Positions 1 to 9,261 of a DNA stretch of 64,000 nt are shown in pieces (the stretch's first letter is position 1; each line of letters starts with the position of its first letter). A program made the position numbers and the translations under genes. Origin of the DNA: Massilia sp. PDC64. GTDB taxonomy: Bacteria; Pseudomonadota; Gammaproteobacteria; Burkholderiales; Burkholderiaceae_D. The DNA lies in contig NZ_FMZS01000006.1 of the NCBI RefSeq assembly GCF_900101265.1, positions 124,001 through 188,000 of the forward strand. The letters run 5' to 3'. A model generated the notes under the pieces. It ran no database searches. It was not told the origin of the DNA and saw nothing but the letters and a program-made list of their open reading frames with translations.

Positions 1-2
1 AA

Positions 3-1052
3 CAGGTGCGCCTGACGTGCTGCGCGGCGCGCGACTGCGCGCTCGTGGAACTCGTCGTCGATGCGCTGGACGACAACGGCTACCTGGAAGAACCGCTGGA
101 AGAGATCCACGCGCGCCTGCCGGAAGAACTGGAGATCGAGTTCGACGAATTGCGCACGGCGCTCGCCCTCGTGCAAAGCATGGACCCGCCCGGCGTGGGC
201 GCGCGCAGCGCGGCGGAGTGCCTGGCCCTGCAGATCCGGCGCATGCCCGGCGTGCCGCTCGTCACGCGGCGCATGGCCCTCGTCATCGTCGAAAAATACC
301 TGACGTGGTTCGCGCAGCGCGAATTCAACAAGCTGAAGAAGGCGCTCGATTGCGACGACGAAGACCTGCGCGAAGCCCAGGCTGTCATCCGCCAGTGCAA
401 TCCGCATCCGGGCGCGGCGTTCGCATCGGACGTGTCGGACTTCGTCGTGCCGGACGTGATCGTGCGCCGCGCGAAGGATGGCTGGAGCGTGCAGCTGAAT
501 CCGGAAGTGATGCCGCGCCTGCGCGTGAACAGCCTGTACGCGTCGCTGATGAAGCAGGGCAAATCGGAAACGCAGTTGAATGCGCAGTTGCAGGAAGCCA
601 AGTGGCTCATCAAGAACATGCGCCAGCGCTTCGACACGATCCTGCGTGTAGCTCAGGCAATTGTGGATCGGCAGCGCAACTTTTTTTCCCATGGCGCAGT
701 CGCTATGCGGCCCCTTGTTTTACGTGAGATAGCTGATACACTAGGTCTACACGAGAGCACAATTTCTCGAGTCACAACTCAGAAATATATGCTGACCCCG
801 CACGGCATGTTCGAGTTGAAGTATTTCTTCGGGAGTCACGTTGCCACCGAAGCGGGAGGCGAAGCATCGTCGACGGCAATACGGGCCCTCATCGTACAAC
901 TCACAGGAGCAGAAGACCCCAAGAATCCATTATCCGACAGCAAGATCGCGGAGATGCTAGGGGAACAGGGGATGGTCATCGCGCGACGCACGGTCGCAAA
1001 ATACCGTGAGGCGCTGAAAATCCCGCCCGTCAGTCTCCGCAAATCCTTGTAA
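3..1052 (+). CDS. rpoN: RNA polymerase sigma-54 factor RpoN, 5'-truncated by window edge
   Basis: C-terminal part of the sigma factor that directs RNA polymerase to -24/-12 promoters with enhancer-binding ATPases. The frame is open from the first bases, so the true start lies upstream. About 350 residues are visible: the core-binding region, the helix-turn-helix ([15 protein letters not shown]) and, at 981-1010, the diagnostic RpoN box [10 protein letters not shown]. It is followed after 63 nt by hpf, the usual neighbour. Codon usage changes abruptly near position 645: upstream codons end almost always in G or C, while the DNA-binding part uses TTA, CTA, ATA, ACA and GTT freely although the protein is ordinary RpoN. 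Identity is secure. Confidence 0.97.
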   Translation, partial: QVRLTCCAARDCALVELVVDALDDNGYLEEPLEEIHARLPEELEIEFDELRTALALVQSMDPPGVGARSAAECLALQIRRMPGVPLVTRRMALVIVEKYLTWFAQREFNKLKKALDCDDEDLREAQAVIRQCNPHPGAAFASDVSDFVVPDVIVRRAKDGWSVQLNPEVMPRLRVNSLYASLMKQGKSETQLNAQLQEAKWLIKNMRQRFDTILRVAQAIVDRQRNFFSHGAVAMRPLVLREIADTLGLHESTISRVTTQKYMLTPHGMFELKYFFGSHVATEAGGEASSTAIRALIVQLTGAEDPKNPLSDSKIAEMLGEQGMVIARRTVAKYREALKIPPVSLRKSL

Positions 1053-1115
1053 CAAACACTGCCCCATTGCGCTGGATGCGCGCACGGCAGGCAGTGCATC
1101 TTCAAAGGAGTGTGT

Positions 1116-1475
1116 ATGAATCTCACAATCAGCGGACATCATCTCGATGTAACTCCAGCAATCCGAGAATACGTACAGAACAAGCTCGAACGCATCACCC
1201 GTCATTTCGATCAAGTGATCGATTCCCACGTCATCCTCTGCATCGACAATCTCACCGAGAAAGAAAAACGCCAGAAAGCCGAGATCAACCTGCGGGTCGC
1301 AGGCAAGATCGTCCATGTCGCGAGTGCCGCGCACGATCTGTATGCCGCGATCGACATGTTGATGGATCGCCTGGACCGCCAGGTCGTCAAGTACAAGCAA
1401 ATGCTCAAGGATCATGACAACGCGTGTATCAAGCGCATGTCCGAAGGAGGAGAGGAAGCTGCCGCCGCGGCGTGA
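1116..1475 (+). CDS. hpf: Ribosome hibernation promoting factor
   Basis: Short HPF/YfiA family protein of 119 residues that binds the 30S subunit and promotes inactive ribosome dimers in stationary phase. The N-terminal sequence MNLTISGHHLDVTPAIREYV and the conserved segment around KIVHVASAAHDLYAAID fit the S30AE fold; the tail is a short Glu/Ala run. The ATG at 1116 is chosen because AAAGGAG (1104-1110) sits 5 nt upstream; an in-frame GTG at 1110 overlaps that site and is unlikely. The gene follows rpoN in the same direction and ends before a clear terminator. The first ~30 codons share the less GC-biased usage of the end of rpoN. Confidence 0.95.
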   Translation: MNLTISGHHLDVTPAIREYVQNKLERITRHFDQVIDSHVILCIDNLTEKEKRQKAEINLRVAGKIVHVASAAHDLYAAIDMLMDRLDRQVVKYKQMLKDHDNACIKRMSEGGEEAAAAA

Positions 1476-1503
1476 TTAACGCGCGAACCGCAGCACCACG
1501 GAG

Positions 1504-1534
1504 CGAAGGGCGCATCGGCGCCCTTTTCGTTTTT
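1504..1534 (+). terminator. Rho-independent terminator after hpf
   Basis: Perfect stem GGGCGC (1508-1513) with GCGCCC (1518-1523), loop ATCG, extended by A-T pairs and followed by TTTTCGTTTTT. It closes the rpoN-hpf transcript. Confidence 0.88.
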
Positions 1535-1542
1535 ATGGGCGC

Positions 1543-1548
1543 TACAAT
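1543..1548 (+). promoter_or_regulatory. Candidate -10 box upstream of the hydrolase operon
   Basis: TACAAT lies just after the hpf terminator and 30 nt before the ATG at 1579. No good -35 hexamer is visible. The same TACAAT form precedes two other genes in the window (at 33135 and 43423). Confidence 0.4.
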
Positions 1549-1578
1549 GTGTCTCTGATTATTTCAATAACAAGAGAC

Positions 1579-2655
1579 ATGACCGACTACGTTCTGACCC
1601 GCGTCGCCAACCGCACCGGCATCATCACCCTGGATCGCCCGAAGGCGCTGAACTCGCTGTCGCTGGACATGGTCCGCGCGCTCACCGCCACGCTGCTCGC
1701 GTGGCGCGACGATGCAGCGATCGATGCCGTCGTCATCGGGAGCACGAGCGAGAAAGCCTTGTGCGCCGGCGGCGACATCCGCTTTTTCCACGAGGCCGGC
1801 CGCGCCACGCCGCAGACGGGCAGCTCGCTGCTGGAAGATTTCTTTACCGAGGAATACGCGCTCAACCACCTGATTCACTTTTATCCGAAGCCGTATATCT
1901 CCCTGATGGACGGCGTCGTGATGGGCGGCGGCATGGGCATCGCCCAGGGCGGGCCGGACTGCGGCCTGCGCATCGTGACGGAACGCTCCAGGATCGCCAT
2001 GCCCGAAGTGAACATCGGCCTGTTCCCGGACGTGGGCGGCAGCCACTTCCTGTCGCATGCACCGGGCCGCCTCGGCCACTATCTCGGCGTGACGGGCGTG
2101 ACGATCGGCGCCGCAGACGCGATCTACGTGGGCCTGGCCGATGTGTTCGTCCCGGCCGCGCAGCTGGATGCGCTGCGCGCGCTGGTCGAGACGACGCCGG
2201 GCGCCGGACTGCCCGCCGCGATCCGCGCGTTCGCCGCACCGTTCTCCGCCGGCGCCAGCGAACTGGAAGCGCAGCGCGACACGATCGACCGCCACTTCGG
2301 CGCGGCCTCCGTCGCGGCCGTGATGGCGTCGCTGGAGACGGATGCGAGCCCGTTCGCGCAAAAGACGCTGGCCACGATGCGCCAGCGCTCGCCGCTGATG
2401 ATGTCGGTGACGCGCGAAATGCTCGTGCGCGGGGAACGTCTCGGCGTGGCGGACTGCCTGCGCATGGAACGCTCGCTCGTGCGCCGCACGTTCGAACACG
2501 GCGAAGTGCTCGAGGGCGTGCGCGCGCTCGTGATCGACAAGGACAATGCGCCGCGGTGGAATCCGCCCACGCTCGATGCCGTCACGCCGGAGATGGTCGC
2601 GTGGTTCTTCGCGCCGGTCTGGCCCGATCACGCGCATCCTCTGCGCGATTTGTGA
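1579..2655 (+). CDS. Enoyl-CoA hydratase/isomerase family, 3-hydroxyisobutyryl-CoA hydrolase type
   Basis: Crotonase-fold protein of 358 residues. The length and the segments CAGGDIRFFHEAG and GVVMGGGMGI match the 3-hydroxyisobutyryl-CoA hydrolase branch, which releases 3-hydroxyisobutyrate in valine breakdown, better than ordinary ~260-residue enoyl-CoA hydratases. The conserved patch MPEVNIGLFPDVGGSHFLS carries the acidic residues expected of the branch. ATG 1579 begins the conserved sequence MTDYVLTRVANRTGIITLDR. Its stop codon overlaps the GTG of the next gene, so the two are probably translated together. Exact substrate is inferred from family only; no other valine pathway gene is nearby. 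Confidence 0.82.
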   Translation: MTDYVLTRVANRTGIITLDRPKALNSLSLDMVRALTATLLAWRDDAAIDAVVIGSTSEKALCAGGDIRFFHEAGRATPQTGSSLLEDFFTEEYALNHLIHFYPKPYISLMDGVVMGGGMGIAQGGPDCGLRIVTERSRIAMPEVNIGLFPDVGGSHFLSHAPGRLGHYLGVTGVTIGAADAIYVGLADVFVPAAQLDALRALVETTPGAGLPAAIRAFAAPFSAGASELEAQRDTIDRHFGAASVAAVMASLETDASPFAQKTLATMRQRSPLMMSVTREMLVRGERLGVADCLRMERSLVRRTFEHGEVLEGVRALVIDKDNAPRWNPPTLDAVTPEMVAWFFAPVWPDHAHPLRDL

Positions 2656-3113
2656 TCACGCTGCGTTTTGAATCGCACCTGGCCGCCGCGCCGGACGTGG
2701 TGTGGCGCCGCGTCACGTCCGTCGCCGGCATCGCCGACGAGATGACGCCGCTGCTGCGCATGACGTTCCCGCGCGGGATGTCCGCATTGCCCGAGGATGG
2801 CTTCGTGCCGGGGCAGAAGCTCTGCCGCAGCTGGCTGTTGCTGCTGCGTGTGCTGCCCGTCGACTGGAGCGACCTTACCCTCGTCGAACTGGAGCCGGGC
2901 CGGCGCTTCCTGGAACGCTCGCCGATGCTGTCGATGGCGTTCTGGCAGCACGAGCGCATCGTCGCCCCGTCGGCGCGGGGCGCCCGCGTCGTCGACCACC
3001 TCACGTTCCGCCCACGCCTGCTGCCGCGCGTGCTGGCGCGCGCGAGCGTGGCGCTGTTCTTCCGCCATCGCCACGCGCGGCTGCGCCGGCGCTTCGGCGA
3101 AGGAGCCATATGA
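2652..3113 (+). CDS. SRPBCC-like small protein
   Basis: Protein of 153 residues starting at GTG 2652, overlapping the previous stop by GTGA. The opening [30 protein letters not shown] and the later ligand-cavity-like strands resemble SRPBCC (START/polyketide cyclase-like) proteins, which bind hydrophobic ligands. The C-terminus is strongly basic, with many Arg residues. The function is not known. Its stop overlaps the next ATG (ATGA at 3110-3113), so it is the middle gene of a tightly coupled trio with the hydrolase and the APH-like kinase. Family assignment is moderate because it rests on the N-terminal pattern and length. Confidence 0.68.
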   Translation: MITLRFESHLAAAPDVVWRRVTSVAGIADEMTPLLRMTFPRGMSALPEDGFVPGQKLCRSWLLLLRVLPVDWSDLTLVELEPGRRFLERSPMLSMAFWQHERIVAPSARGARVVDHLTFRPRLLPRVLARASVALFFRHRHARLRRRFGEGAI

Positions 3114-3877
3114 AAACCCCCTCCGCCTGGAAAACACGCCTGGCCGGCTACCGCTGGACGCGCCAGGACATCGGCTGTTCGGAAGCGGACGTGTTCCGCC
3201 TCGACGCGCCGGAGCGCCCCGTCCTGTTCGCGAAATTCGAACCTTCCGGACCGCTGGCCGAACTGCGCGACGAGGCGGCGCGGTTGCGCTGGCTGGCTGG
3301 CACGGGCATCCCGTGCGCGCCGGTGCTCGCCGAAGCGTCGGACGACGGCCATGACTGGCTGCTGCTGGGCGCCGTGCCGGGACGCGACCTGCTGGCCGCC
3401 GGCCTGGCGCCTGCGGAAGTCGTCGAACACCTGGCGGCCGCGTTGCGGGCGCTGCATGCGCTCGATCCGGCCGCGTGTCCGTTCGACCACCGCGCGGCGC
3501 GGCGCATCGAGCGGGCCCGGGCGCGCATGGAAGCGGGGCTGGTGGACGAGGACGATCTCGACGACGGGCACCGGGGCATCGCACCCGCCGTGCTGTTCGA
3601 TCGTCTGTCCGCGCAGGCACCGCAGCGCGAAGACCTCGTCGTCACGCATGGCGACGCGTGCCTGCCGAACCTGATCGTCGACGACTCGGGCGGCACCGGC
3701 TGGATCGACTGCGGCCGCCTGGGCGTGGCGGACCGCTGGCAGGACCTGGCCCTGGCCACGCGCGACATCGCGGAGGAATTGGGAGAGGAGTGGGTCGCGC
3801 CGTTCCTGGCGGCGTACGGCACGACGTTCGATGCTGCGAAGAGCAGCTTTTACCGGCTGCTCGACGAGTTCTTCTGA
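3110..3877 (+). CDS. APH(3')-like aminoglycoside phosphotransferase
   Basis: Kinase of 255 residues, close to the ~264 of APH(3') enzymes, which phosphorylate the 3'-hydroxyl of kanamycin-type aminoglycosides. It shows the Brenner motif HGDACLPN (H180, catalytic D182), the metal-binding segment [15 protein letters not shown] and the family tail [14 protein letters not shown], all hallmarks of APH(3') rather than of generic APH/choline kinases. The gene is compositionally like its neighbours, not flanked by mobile DNA, and coupled by ATGA overlap to the SRPBCC gene, so it looks resident rather than recently acquired. It converges on rapZ with a gap of 3 nt. A different natural substrate remains possible. 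Confidence 0.85.
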   Translation: MKTPSAWKTRLAGYRWTRQDIGCSEADVFRLDAPERPVLFAKFEPSGPLAELRDEAARLRWLAGTGIPCAPVLAEASDDGHDWLLLGAVPGRDLLAAGLAPAEVVEHLAAALRALHALDPAACPFDHRAARRIERARARMEAGLVDEDDLDDGHRGIAPAVLFDRLSAQAPQREDLVVTHGDACLPNLIVDDSGGTGWIDCGRLGVADRWQDLALATRDIAEELGEEWVAPFLAAYGTTFDAAKSSFYRLLDEFF

Positions 3878-3880
3878 CCG

Positions 3881-4744
3881 TTACGGCTGCTCGCGGTGGC
3901 GCACGACGACCCGTTCCGTGTCGCCGAAATACGCCCCGAGCCGCTCCGCCATGTACACGGAGCGGTGCTGGCCGCCCGTGCAGCCGACGGCCACCGTGAG
4001 GTAGCTACGATTGTCCTTCTTGAACGACGGCAGCCACTTGGCGATGAACGCGCGAATGTCGGACAGCAGCTCGGCCGCCTGCGGCTGCGCGTCGAGGAAG
4101 GCGATCACGGGCGCGTCCTTGCCCGTCAGCGGGCGCAAGGTGAGGTCGTAATACGGGTTCGGCACGGCGCGCACGTCGAACACGAAGTCGGCGTCGAGCG
4201 GCACGCCGCGCTTGAACGCGAACGATTCGAAATACAGCGTCAGCGGCGCGTAGGTGACTTCGGCCAGCTCCTTGACCCACGCCCGCAGCTTGTTGGCCGA
4301 CAGTTCGGACGTGTCGATCACGTGGCCCATCTTTTCGATCGGCCCCAGGCGGTCGCGTTCTTCCGAAATGCATTCGATCAGCGTGCGGCGCGACGCGGGG
4401 TTCTCGCCCGGACGCAGTTCGTGCGACAGCGGGTGGCTGCGGCGCGTCTCGGAAAAACGGGCGACGAGCGAATGCGTGCTGGCGGTCAGGAAGATCACCT
4501 TGACCTGGTGGCCTTCCTCGCGCAGGGCGGCAACCGTGGTCGGCAGCTCGGCCAGCGATTCGGCGCTGCGTGCGTCGACGGCGACGGCGATGCGCTTCGT
4601 GTCGCCGCCGTCGATGCTGCCGACGAGGGCCGGCAGCAGGGCAGGGGGCAGGTTGTCGACGCAGTAGTAGCCCGCGTCTTCGAGGACGTTCAGGGCGACG
4701 GATTTACCGGAGCCCGAAATACCGGTGATGAGTAGGATACGCAT
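3881..4744 (-). CDS. rapZ: RNase adapter protein / nucleotide-binding protein RapZ
   Basis: RapZ family protein of 287 residues. In enterobacteria it binds the sRNA GlmZ and presents it to RNase E, controlling glucosamine-6-phosphate synthesis; in other proteobacteria it is linked to the nitrogen PTS. Walker A GISGSGKS lies at residues 8-15, and the C-terminal hallmark [11 protein letters not shown] is present. The ATG at 4744 gives the canonical start [14 protein letters not shown]; an upstream frame extension to 4786 is not used by the family. It lies downstream of hprK and ptsN in the same direction. Confidence 0.95.
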   Translation of the reverse strand: MRILLITGISGSGKSVALNVLEDAGYYCVDNLPPALLPALVGSIDGGDTKRIAVAVDARSAESLAELPTTVAALREEGHQVKVIFLTASTHSLVARFSETRRSHPLSHELRPGENPASRRTLIECISEERDRLGPIEKMGHVIDTSELSANKLRAWVKELAEVTYAPLTLYFESFAFKRGVPLDADFVFDVRAVPNPYYDLTLRPLTGKDAPVIAFLDAQPQAAELLSDIRAFIAKWLPSFKKDNRSYLTVAVGCTGGQHRSVYMAERLGAYFGDTERVVVRHREQP

Positions 4745-4750
4745 GCGGCG

Positions 4751-4756
4751 ATGATA
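4751..4756 (-). promoter_or_regulatory. Candidate -10 box of rapZ, possibly leaderless
   Basis: On the minus strand TATCAT is followed by exactly six bases and then the rapZ ATG, so a transcript from it would start at or next to the start codon. CGATG and CATCG flank the box as a short inverted repeat. No clear -35 is visible. Confidence 0.3.
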
Positions 4757-4815
4757 GCATCGGCAAGTGTTTGCCGCATCGCACAAGGCTTATGGTTGAG
4801 GTATTTGCAACAGCC

Positions 4816-5751
4816 TCAGTCGCTGCTCATTGCTTGCCGCTGCCTTTCCATGAACTCCTGCAGCGTATCGATCCCGCGCAGTTGCAGGATCGTGTTGCGC
4901 ACGGCGGCTTCCAGCAGCACCGCGATGTTGCGGCCGGCCGCGACGGGAATCACGACCTTGCGGATCGGCAGTCCCAGCACGTCCTCGGTGGGGAAGTGGA
5001 ACGGCAGGCGTTCCACTTCTTCGTCCAGCGCGCCCCGTTTGACGAGGTGGACGATCAGTTTCAACCGCATCTTGCGGCGCACCGCCGTCTCGCCGAAGAT
5101 CGCCTTGATGTCCAGCAGGCCCAGGCCGCGCACTTCGAGCAGGTTCTGCAGCAGCGGCGGGCAGCGGCCCTCGATCATGTTCGGGGCGATGCGCGAAAAC
5201 TCCACGGCGTCGTCCGCGACGAGGCCGTGCGAGCGCGAGATCAGTTCCAGGCCCAGCTCGCTCTTGCCCAGGCCCGAGTCGCCCGTGATCAGCACGCCGA
5301 CACCCAAGACGTCCATGAACACGCCGTGCATGATGACGCGCTGCGCCAGCTTCTTCGACAGGTACACGCGCAGGTAGTCGATGACCTGCGCGGCCGGCAG
5401 CGGCGTCGAGAACAGCGGGATGTTCTGCTCGTCGCAGATGGCGAGGATGTCCGGCGGGGTGTCGAGACCCTGCGCAATGAACAGCGCCGGCGGCCCGCCC
5501 GCGATCAGCTCGCCGATCAGATGGCTGCGCGAGCCGGATTTCAGGCGCTGGTAGTAATTCAGTTCCTGGTGACCGAACACCTGCATGCGACCCGGGTGGA
5601 TCAGGTTCAGGTGGCCGACCTGGTCCGCGGCGGAGACGGCGTCGCCGGAAATCTGGCGCTCGCCGCCCGGGAATCCGGCGAACCAGCCCAGTTGCAGGCT
5701 GTCGCGGTTATCGTCGTACAGCCGTTGGATGGTCAGCGGGGTTTGCAGCAT
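4816..5751 (-). CDS. hprK: HPr kinase/phosphorylase
   Basis: Bifunctional enzyme of 311 residues that phosphorylates and dephosphorylates a serine of HPr-like proteins. The Walker A motif [17 protein letters not shown], the conserved [11 protein letters not shown] histidine segment and the C-terminal stretch [19 protein letters not shown] are all present. In betaproteobacteria it belongs to a regulatory nitrogen-PTS context rather than sugar uptake, in line with the adjacent ptsN and rapZ. The gap to ptsN is 16 nt and the gap to rapZ 71 nt. Confidence 0.96.
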   Translation of the reverse strand: MLQTPLTIQRLYDDNRDSLQLGWFAGFPGGERQISGDAVSAADQVGHLNLIHPGRMQVFGHQELNYYQRLKSGSRSHLIGELIAGGPPALFIAQGLDTPPDILAICDEQNIPLFSTPLPAAQVIDYLRVYLSKKLAQRVIMHGVFMDVLGVGVLITGDSGLGKSELGLELISRSHGLVADDAVEFSRIAPNMIEGRCPPLLQNLLEVRGLGLLDIKAIFGETAVRRKMRLKLIVHLVKRGALDEEVERLPFHFPTEDVLGLPIRKVVIPVAAGRNIAVLLEAAVRNTILQLRGIDTLQEFMERQRQAMSSD

Positions 5752-5767
5752 GGTCGCTTTCGCAAGG

Positions 5768-6250
5768 TCAGCCGAGGGCTTGCAGGCTCGGCTGCCAGTT
5801 GATGATGCGTTCGTAGACGGACTTCGGATCCGTGTCCGTGCTCAGCGCCGTGCGGATCGCTTCGTCCGAGAACAGTTCCGCGATCTCCGACAGGATTTCC
5901 AGGTGCTGTTGCGTGACGTGATCCGGGATCAGCAGGAAGAACAGCAGCTTCACGGGCTGGCCGTCCGGCGATTCGAACGGAATCGGCTCGGCCAGGCGCA
6001 CGAACGCGGCCAGCGGCGATTTGAGGCTTTTGCTGCCCTTGATGCGGCCGTGCGGCACGGCGACGCCGTGACCGAGACCCGTCGACCCGAGACGCTCGCG
6101 CGCGAACAGGTTGTCCGACACGGTGGAGCGGGCGATGCCGCAGTTGTTCTCGAAGATCAGGCCGGCCTGCTCGAACGCGCGCTTCTTGCTCGACACTTCC
6201 AGGTCCAGCTGCACGTTCTCGAGCGAGAGGATTTTGCTTAGATTAGTCAT
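5768..6250 (-). CDS. ptsN: Nitrogen-regulatory PTS IIA protein PtsN
   Basis: EIIA-Ntr of 160 residues, a phosphorylatable regulator linking nitrogen, carbon and potassium status. The phospho-acceptor histidine is in [11 protein letters not shown], with the usual context of the PTS EIIA type-2 fold. ATG 6250 begins [20 protein letters not shown], the typical family start. It heads the ptsN-hprK-rapZ unit, which here runs opposite to rpoN-hpf; in many relatives all five genes point the same way. Confidence 0.95.
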   Translation of the reverse strand: MTNLSKILSLENVQLDLEVSSKKRAFEQAGLIFENNCGIARSTVSDNLFARERLGSTGLGHGVAVPHGRIKGSKSLKSPLAAFVRLAEPIPFESPDGQPVKLLFFLLIPDHVTQQHLEILSEIAELFSDEAIRTALSTDTDPKSVYERIINWQPSLQALG

Positions 6251-6296
6251 AACACGCTTCTATTGCGGTGCACCCTGGGGGTGCTTGCGAGCGGGA

Positions 6297-6325
6297 ATTA
6301 TAGGCCTGTTTTATGGCCGTGTAAT
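6297..6325 (-). promoter_or_regulatory. Candidate sigma-70 promoter of ptsN-hprK-rapZ
   Basis: Read on the minus strand: -35 ATTACA (6325-6320, 4 of 6 consensus), a spacer of 17 nt, then a perfect -10 TATAAT (6302-6297). It lies about 45 nt upstream of the ptsN start. Confidence 0.55.
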
Positions 6326-6587
6326 TCGATTTTGCACGCCGTCCGGTGCCTGTGTGATCCCTGCCGCAAACCTTTGCGTAAAGACCTCGCACCCGACCAT
6401 CTGACATGCGCAATTTCCGCCACGAAATCCCGGGATTTACGCATGAAACACCCTCCCGGGGCCTCTTTTACCGATTTTTCTAGCGCTTGGTTGCCGTTTT
6501 ACACATCCGAAGACACCGTGAAGGATGTCGCTGGAAACGTACACTGTAGATGGGGACGAACGCTCAAAAATCACCCATCCACACTGT
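6326..6587. other. Gene-free stretch with imperfect inverted repeat below queF
   Basis: No coding frame with plausible codon usage is visible between the ptsN promoter and the queF stop, and the stretch is less GC-rich than its surroundings. At 6541-6554 and 6574-6587 two 14-nt arms (ACACTGTAGATGGG and CCCATCCACACTGT) pair at 12 positions. They lie directly after the queF stop, so the hairpin may end or protect the queF transcript. It has no long U-run. Confidence 0.5.
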
Positions 6588-7418
6588 TCATTGACGCGCG
6601 GCACGCAAATTCGGTGGTTTGGCGGTGCTGAAATTGGCGCGCCACGGATTGATGTCGAGGCCGCCGCGCCGGGTATAGCGGGCGTACACGGCCAGCTTGT
6701 TCGGCTTGCATTGGCGCAAGATGTCCGTGAATATGCGCTCGACACATTGCTCGTGGAACTCGTTGTGCTCGCGGAAACCGATCAGGTAGCGCAGCAGGCT
6801 TTCCTGGTCGATCTGCGGGCCGGCATAGCGGATCTGCACGCTGCCCCAGTCCGGCTGGCCGGTGACGAGGCAGTTCGATTTGAGCAGGTGCGACACGAGG
6901 GTTTCCTCGACCGCGGCTTCCTCGTGGTTCGCCTTGAGGAGTTCGGGGGACGGGCTGTAGTTGTCGATCTCGACGTCGAGGCGGTCGATCAGGAGGCCGT
7001 CCAGTTCGCCCATTTTGAGCTTGTCGAAGTCCTCGGGCAGGGTCAGTGCCGCGTGCACGGGCGCGCCGACCGCATTCGACAGGTCTTCGCGCAGCAGGGC
7101 CAGCAGGGCGTCCGTGTTGGCCAGCCGCGTCTGGTTGAACGAGTTCAGGTAGAGCTTGAAGGACTTCGATTCGACGATGTTGGGTGAATCGGCCGGCACT
7201 GTGAAGGTCGCGATAGCGACCTGCGGCTTGCCGCGCATGTTCAGCCACGACAATTCATAGGCATTCCAGATGTCGACGCCGAAGAAGGGCAGCGTGCCCG
7301 TCAGGCCGAGTTCGTCGCGCTTTTGCTGGCGCGGGATGGGAAACAGCAGCTCCGGCGCGTACTGGGTCTGGTAGGCCGAGTTCTTGCCAAGAGGCGATTG
7401 TTCAGGGGTATTGGTCAT
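6588..7418 (-). CDS. queF: NADPH-dependent 7-cyano-7-deazaguanine reductase
   Basis: QueF reduces preQ0 to preQ1 in queuosine tRNA modification. The 276 residues match the long, two-domain (E. coli-type) form. The catalytic cysteine is C183 in [16 protein letters not shown] with the proton-donor aspartate D190, and the [15 protein letters not shown] segment and the C-terminal [16 protein letters not shown] are family hallmarks. The ATG at 7418 is chosen as the start of the family-like N-terminus; the frame runs open upstream to 7511 without family similarity. It is transcribed away from ilvA's end on the same strand. Confidence 0.95.
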   Translation of the reverse strand: MTNTPEQSPLGKNSAYQTQYAPELLFPIPRQQKRDELGLTGTLPFFGVDIWNAYELSWLNMRGKPQVAIATFTVPADSPNIVESKSFKLYLNSFNQTRLANTDALLALLREDLSNAVGAPVHAALTLPEDFDKLKMGELDGLLIDRLDVEIDNYSPSPELLKANHEEAAVEETLVSHLLKSNCLVTGQPDWGSVQIRYAGPQIDQESLLRYLIGFREHNEFHEQCVERIFTDILRQCKPNKLAVYARYTRRGGLDINPWRANFSTAKPPNLRAARQ

Positions 7419-7516
7419 GGTGTTTTCTCGAGGCCGGCCACATGCTTGTGACGTGCGTGACGATGCCGGTCCGGCGGCGGCAAAGCGGCGTATCGTACAC
7501 CTTTCCCGCAATCGTT

Positions 7517-7543
7517 GCGCGCCCGGTTAACTCACGGGCGCGC
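7517..7543 (-). terminator. GC-rich hairpin after ilvA
   Basis: Perfect 9-bp stem GCGCGCCCG (7517-7525) with CGGGCGCGC (7535-7543) and a 9-nt loop, six bases beyond the ilvA stop. There is no U-run, so it may be a processing end rather than a classical intrinsic terminator. Confidence 0.45.
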
Positions 7544-7549
7544 CGGACA

Positions 7550-9082
7550 TCACAGGAACAGCTTGTAGACCGGATTCGCGCTCTCGTCCCAGTAGCGGTA
7601 ACCGAGGGTCGCGAGGAACTGGCGGAACTCGTCCATCTCGCCGGACGGCACCTGCAGGCCGACGAGGATGCGGCCCACGTCGCCGCCCTGGTTCCGGTAG
7701 TGGAACAGCGAGATGTTCCAGTTCGGCGCCATGCTGTCCAGGAAGCGCATCAGCGCGCCGGGACGTTCCGGGAATTCGAAGCGGTACAGCAGTTCGTCGT
7801 GCGCGAGACCGCTCTTGCCGCCGACGAGGTGGCGCACGTGCTGCTTGGCCAGTTCGTCGTGCGTGAGGTCGAGGGTGCGGAAGCCGTGTTCCTCGAACGT
7901 GCGCGCGACGGTGCCCGACTCGCTGCGGCTGCCGATCTGCACGCCGACGAAGACGTGTGCCTCGCGCTCGTCGCTGATGCGGTAGTTGAACTCGGTGACG
8001 TTGCGCGGGCCGATCAGCGCGCAGAAGCGCTTGAAGCTGCCGCGCTGCTCGGGGATCGTCACGGCGAACACGGCTTCGCGCGCCTCGCCCAGTTCGGCGC
8101 GCTCGGCGACGAAGCGCAGGCGGTCGAAGTTCATGTTGGCGCCGGACGGCACGGCCACGAGCGTCTCGCCGCGGACTGGATTCTTTGTCATCAGCGACCG
8201 TTCCACGTACGCCTTGGCGCCCGCGACGGCGAGCGCGCCGGACGGCTCGACGATGCTGCGCGTGTCCGTGAACACGTCCTTGATGGCGGCGCAGATCGCG
8301 TCGTTGTCGACGATGATGATCTCGTCGACCAGTTCCTGGCACAGACGGAAGGTCTCCGAGCCCACGAGGCGCACGGCGGTACCGTCCGCGAACAGGCCGA
8401 CGTCCGGCAGGGTCACGCGCTCGCCGGCCTTGAGGCTGCGCGCCATCGCGTCCGAATCGTTCGTTTGCACGCCGATGATCTTGATGTCGGGGCGGATCTG
8501 CTTCACGTATGCGGCCACGCCGCTGATCAGGCCACCGCCGCCGATCGCGAGGAAGATCGCGTGGATCGGCGCCGAATGCTGGCGCAGGATCTCGACGCCG
8601 ATCGTGCCCTGGCCGGCGATGACGTCCGGGTCGTCGAACGGGTGCACGAACGCCAGCTTCTGCTCCTTCTCCAGCATCAGCGCGTGGTTGTAGGCGTCCG
8701 TGTACGAATCGCCATGCAGGACGACTTCCACGTTGCTGCCGCCGAACGCGCGCACCGCATCCACTTTCACGCTGGGCGTGGTGGTCGGCATCACGATCAC
8801 GGCGCGGCAGTTCAGGCGGGCCGCCGACATGGCGACGCCCTGCGCGTGGTTACCGGCCGATGCGCAAATCACGCCGCGTTTCAGTTGCGACTCCGACAGG
8901 TTTGCCATCTTGTTGTAGGCGCCGCGCAGCTTGAAGCTGAACACGCTCTGCATGTCCTCGCGCTTCAGGTAAATCTTGTTGTCGGTGCGCTTCGACAGGC
9001 TGGGGGCGTACTCCAGCGGGGTTTCGACGGCCACGTCGTAGACGCGCGCGGTGAGGATTTTCTTGAGGTAGTCGGTAGTCAT
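7550..9082 (-). CDS. ilvA: Biosynthetic threonine ammonia-lyase
   Basis: PLP enzyme of 510 residues that deaminates threonine to 2-oxobutyrate, the first step to isoleucine. The PLP lysine is K51 in SVFSFKLRGAYNKM, and the phosphate-binding GGGGLISG loop follows. The C-terminal ~170 residues carry two ACT-like regulatory domains (EQRGSFKRFCALIGPRN and PERPGALMRFLDSM), which marks the allosteric biosynthetic form rather than the short catabolic TdcB. ATG 9082 gives the expected start MTTDYLKKILTARVYDVA. It stands as a single gene between queF and a divergent membrane protein gene. Confidence 0.96.
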   Translation of the reverse strand: MTTDYLKKILTARVYDVAVETPLEYAPSLSKRTDNKIYLKREDMQSVFSFKLRGAYNKMANLSESQLKRGVICASAGNHAQGVAMSAARLNCRAVIVMPTTTPSVKVDAVRAFGGSNVEVVLHGDSYTDAYNHALMLEKEQKLAFVHPFDDPDVIAGQGTIGVEILRQHSAPIHAIFLAIGGGGLISGVAAYVKQIRPDIKIIGVQTNDSDAMARSLKAGERVTLPDVGLFADGTAVRLVGSETFRLCQELVDEIIIVDNDAICAAIKDVFTDTRSIVEPSGALAVAGAKAYVERSLMTKNPVRGETLVAVPSGANMNFDRLRFVAERAELGEAREAVFAVTIPEQRGSFKRFCALIGPRNVTEFNYRISDEREAHVFVGVQIGSRSESGTVARTFEEHGFRTLDLTHDELAKQHVRHLVGGKSGLAHDELLYRFEFPERPGALMRFLDSMAPNWNISLFHYRNQGGDVGRILVGLQVPSGEMDEFRQFLATLGYRYWDESANPVYKLFL

Positions 9083-9215
9083 GATCGATGCGGGGCTGTT
9101 CGGGTTCCGGGGCGACGCTGACTGTCCTGCTTGGTGGGTAACCGAGGCGAGCAGTGCGGCACGAAGGCTTGGTAGAGCCTGGCGTACCGTGTCGTTACGA
9201 GGTGTTTCTCCTCAT

Positions 9216-9221
9216 TATAAT
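9216..9221 (+). promoter_or_regulatory. Candidate -10 box of the YqaA-like gene
   Basis: A perfect TATAAT lies between the divergent ilvA start and the membrane protein gene. It overlaps an in-frame ATG at 9220, which argues for translation starting at the later ATG 9262. The -35 region is weak. Confidence 0.42.
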
Positions 9222-9261
9222 GTACTCAACCTATCCATCCGCCGTCCATCCTTTCCTGCCG

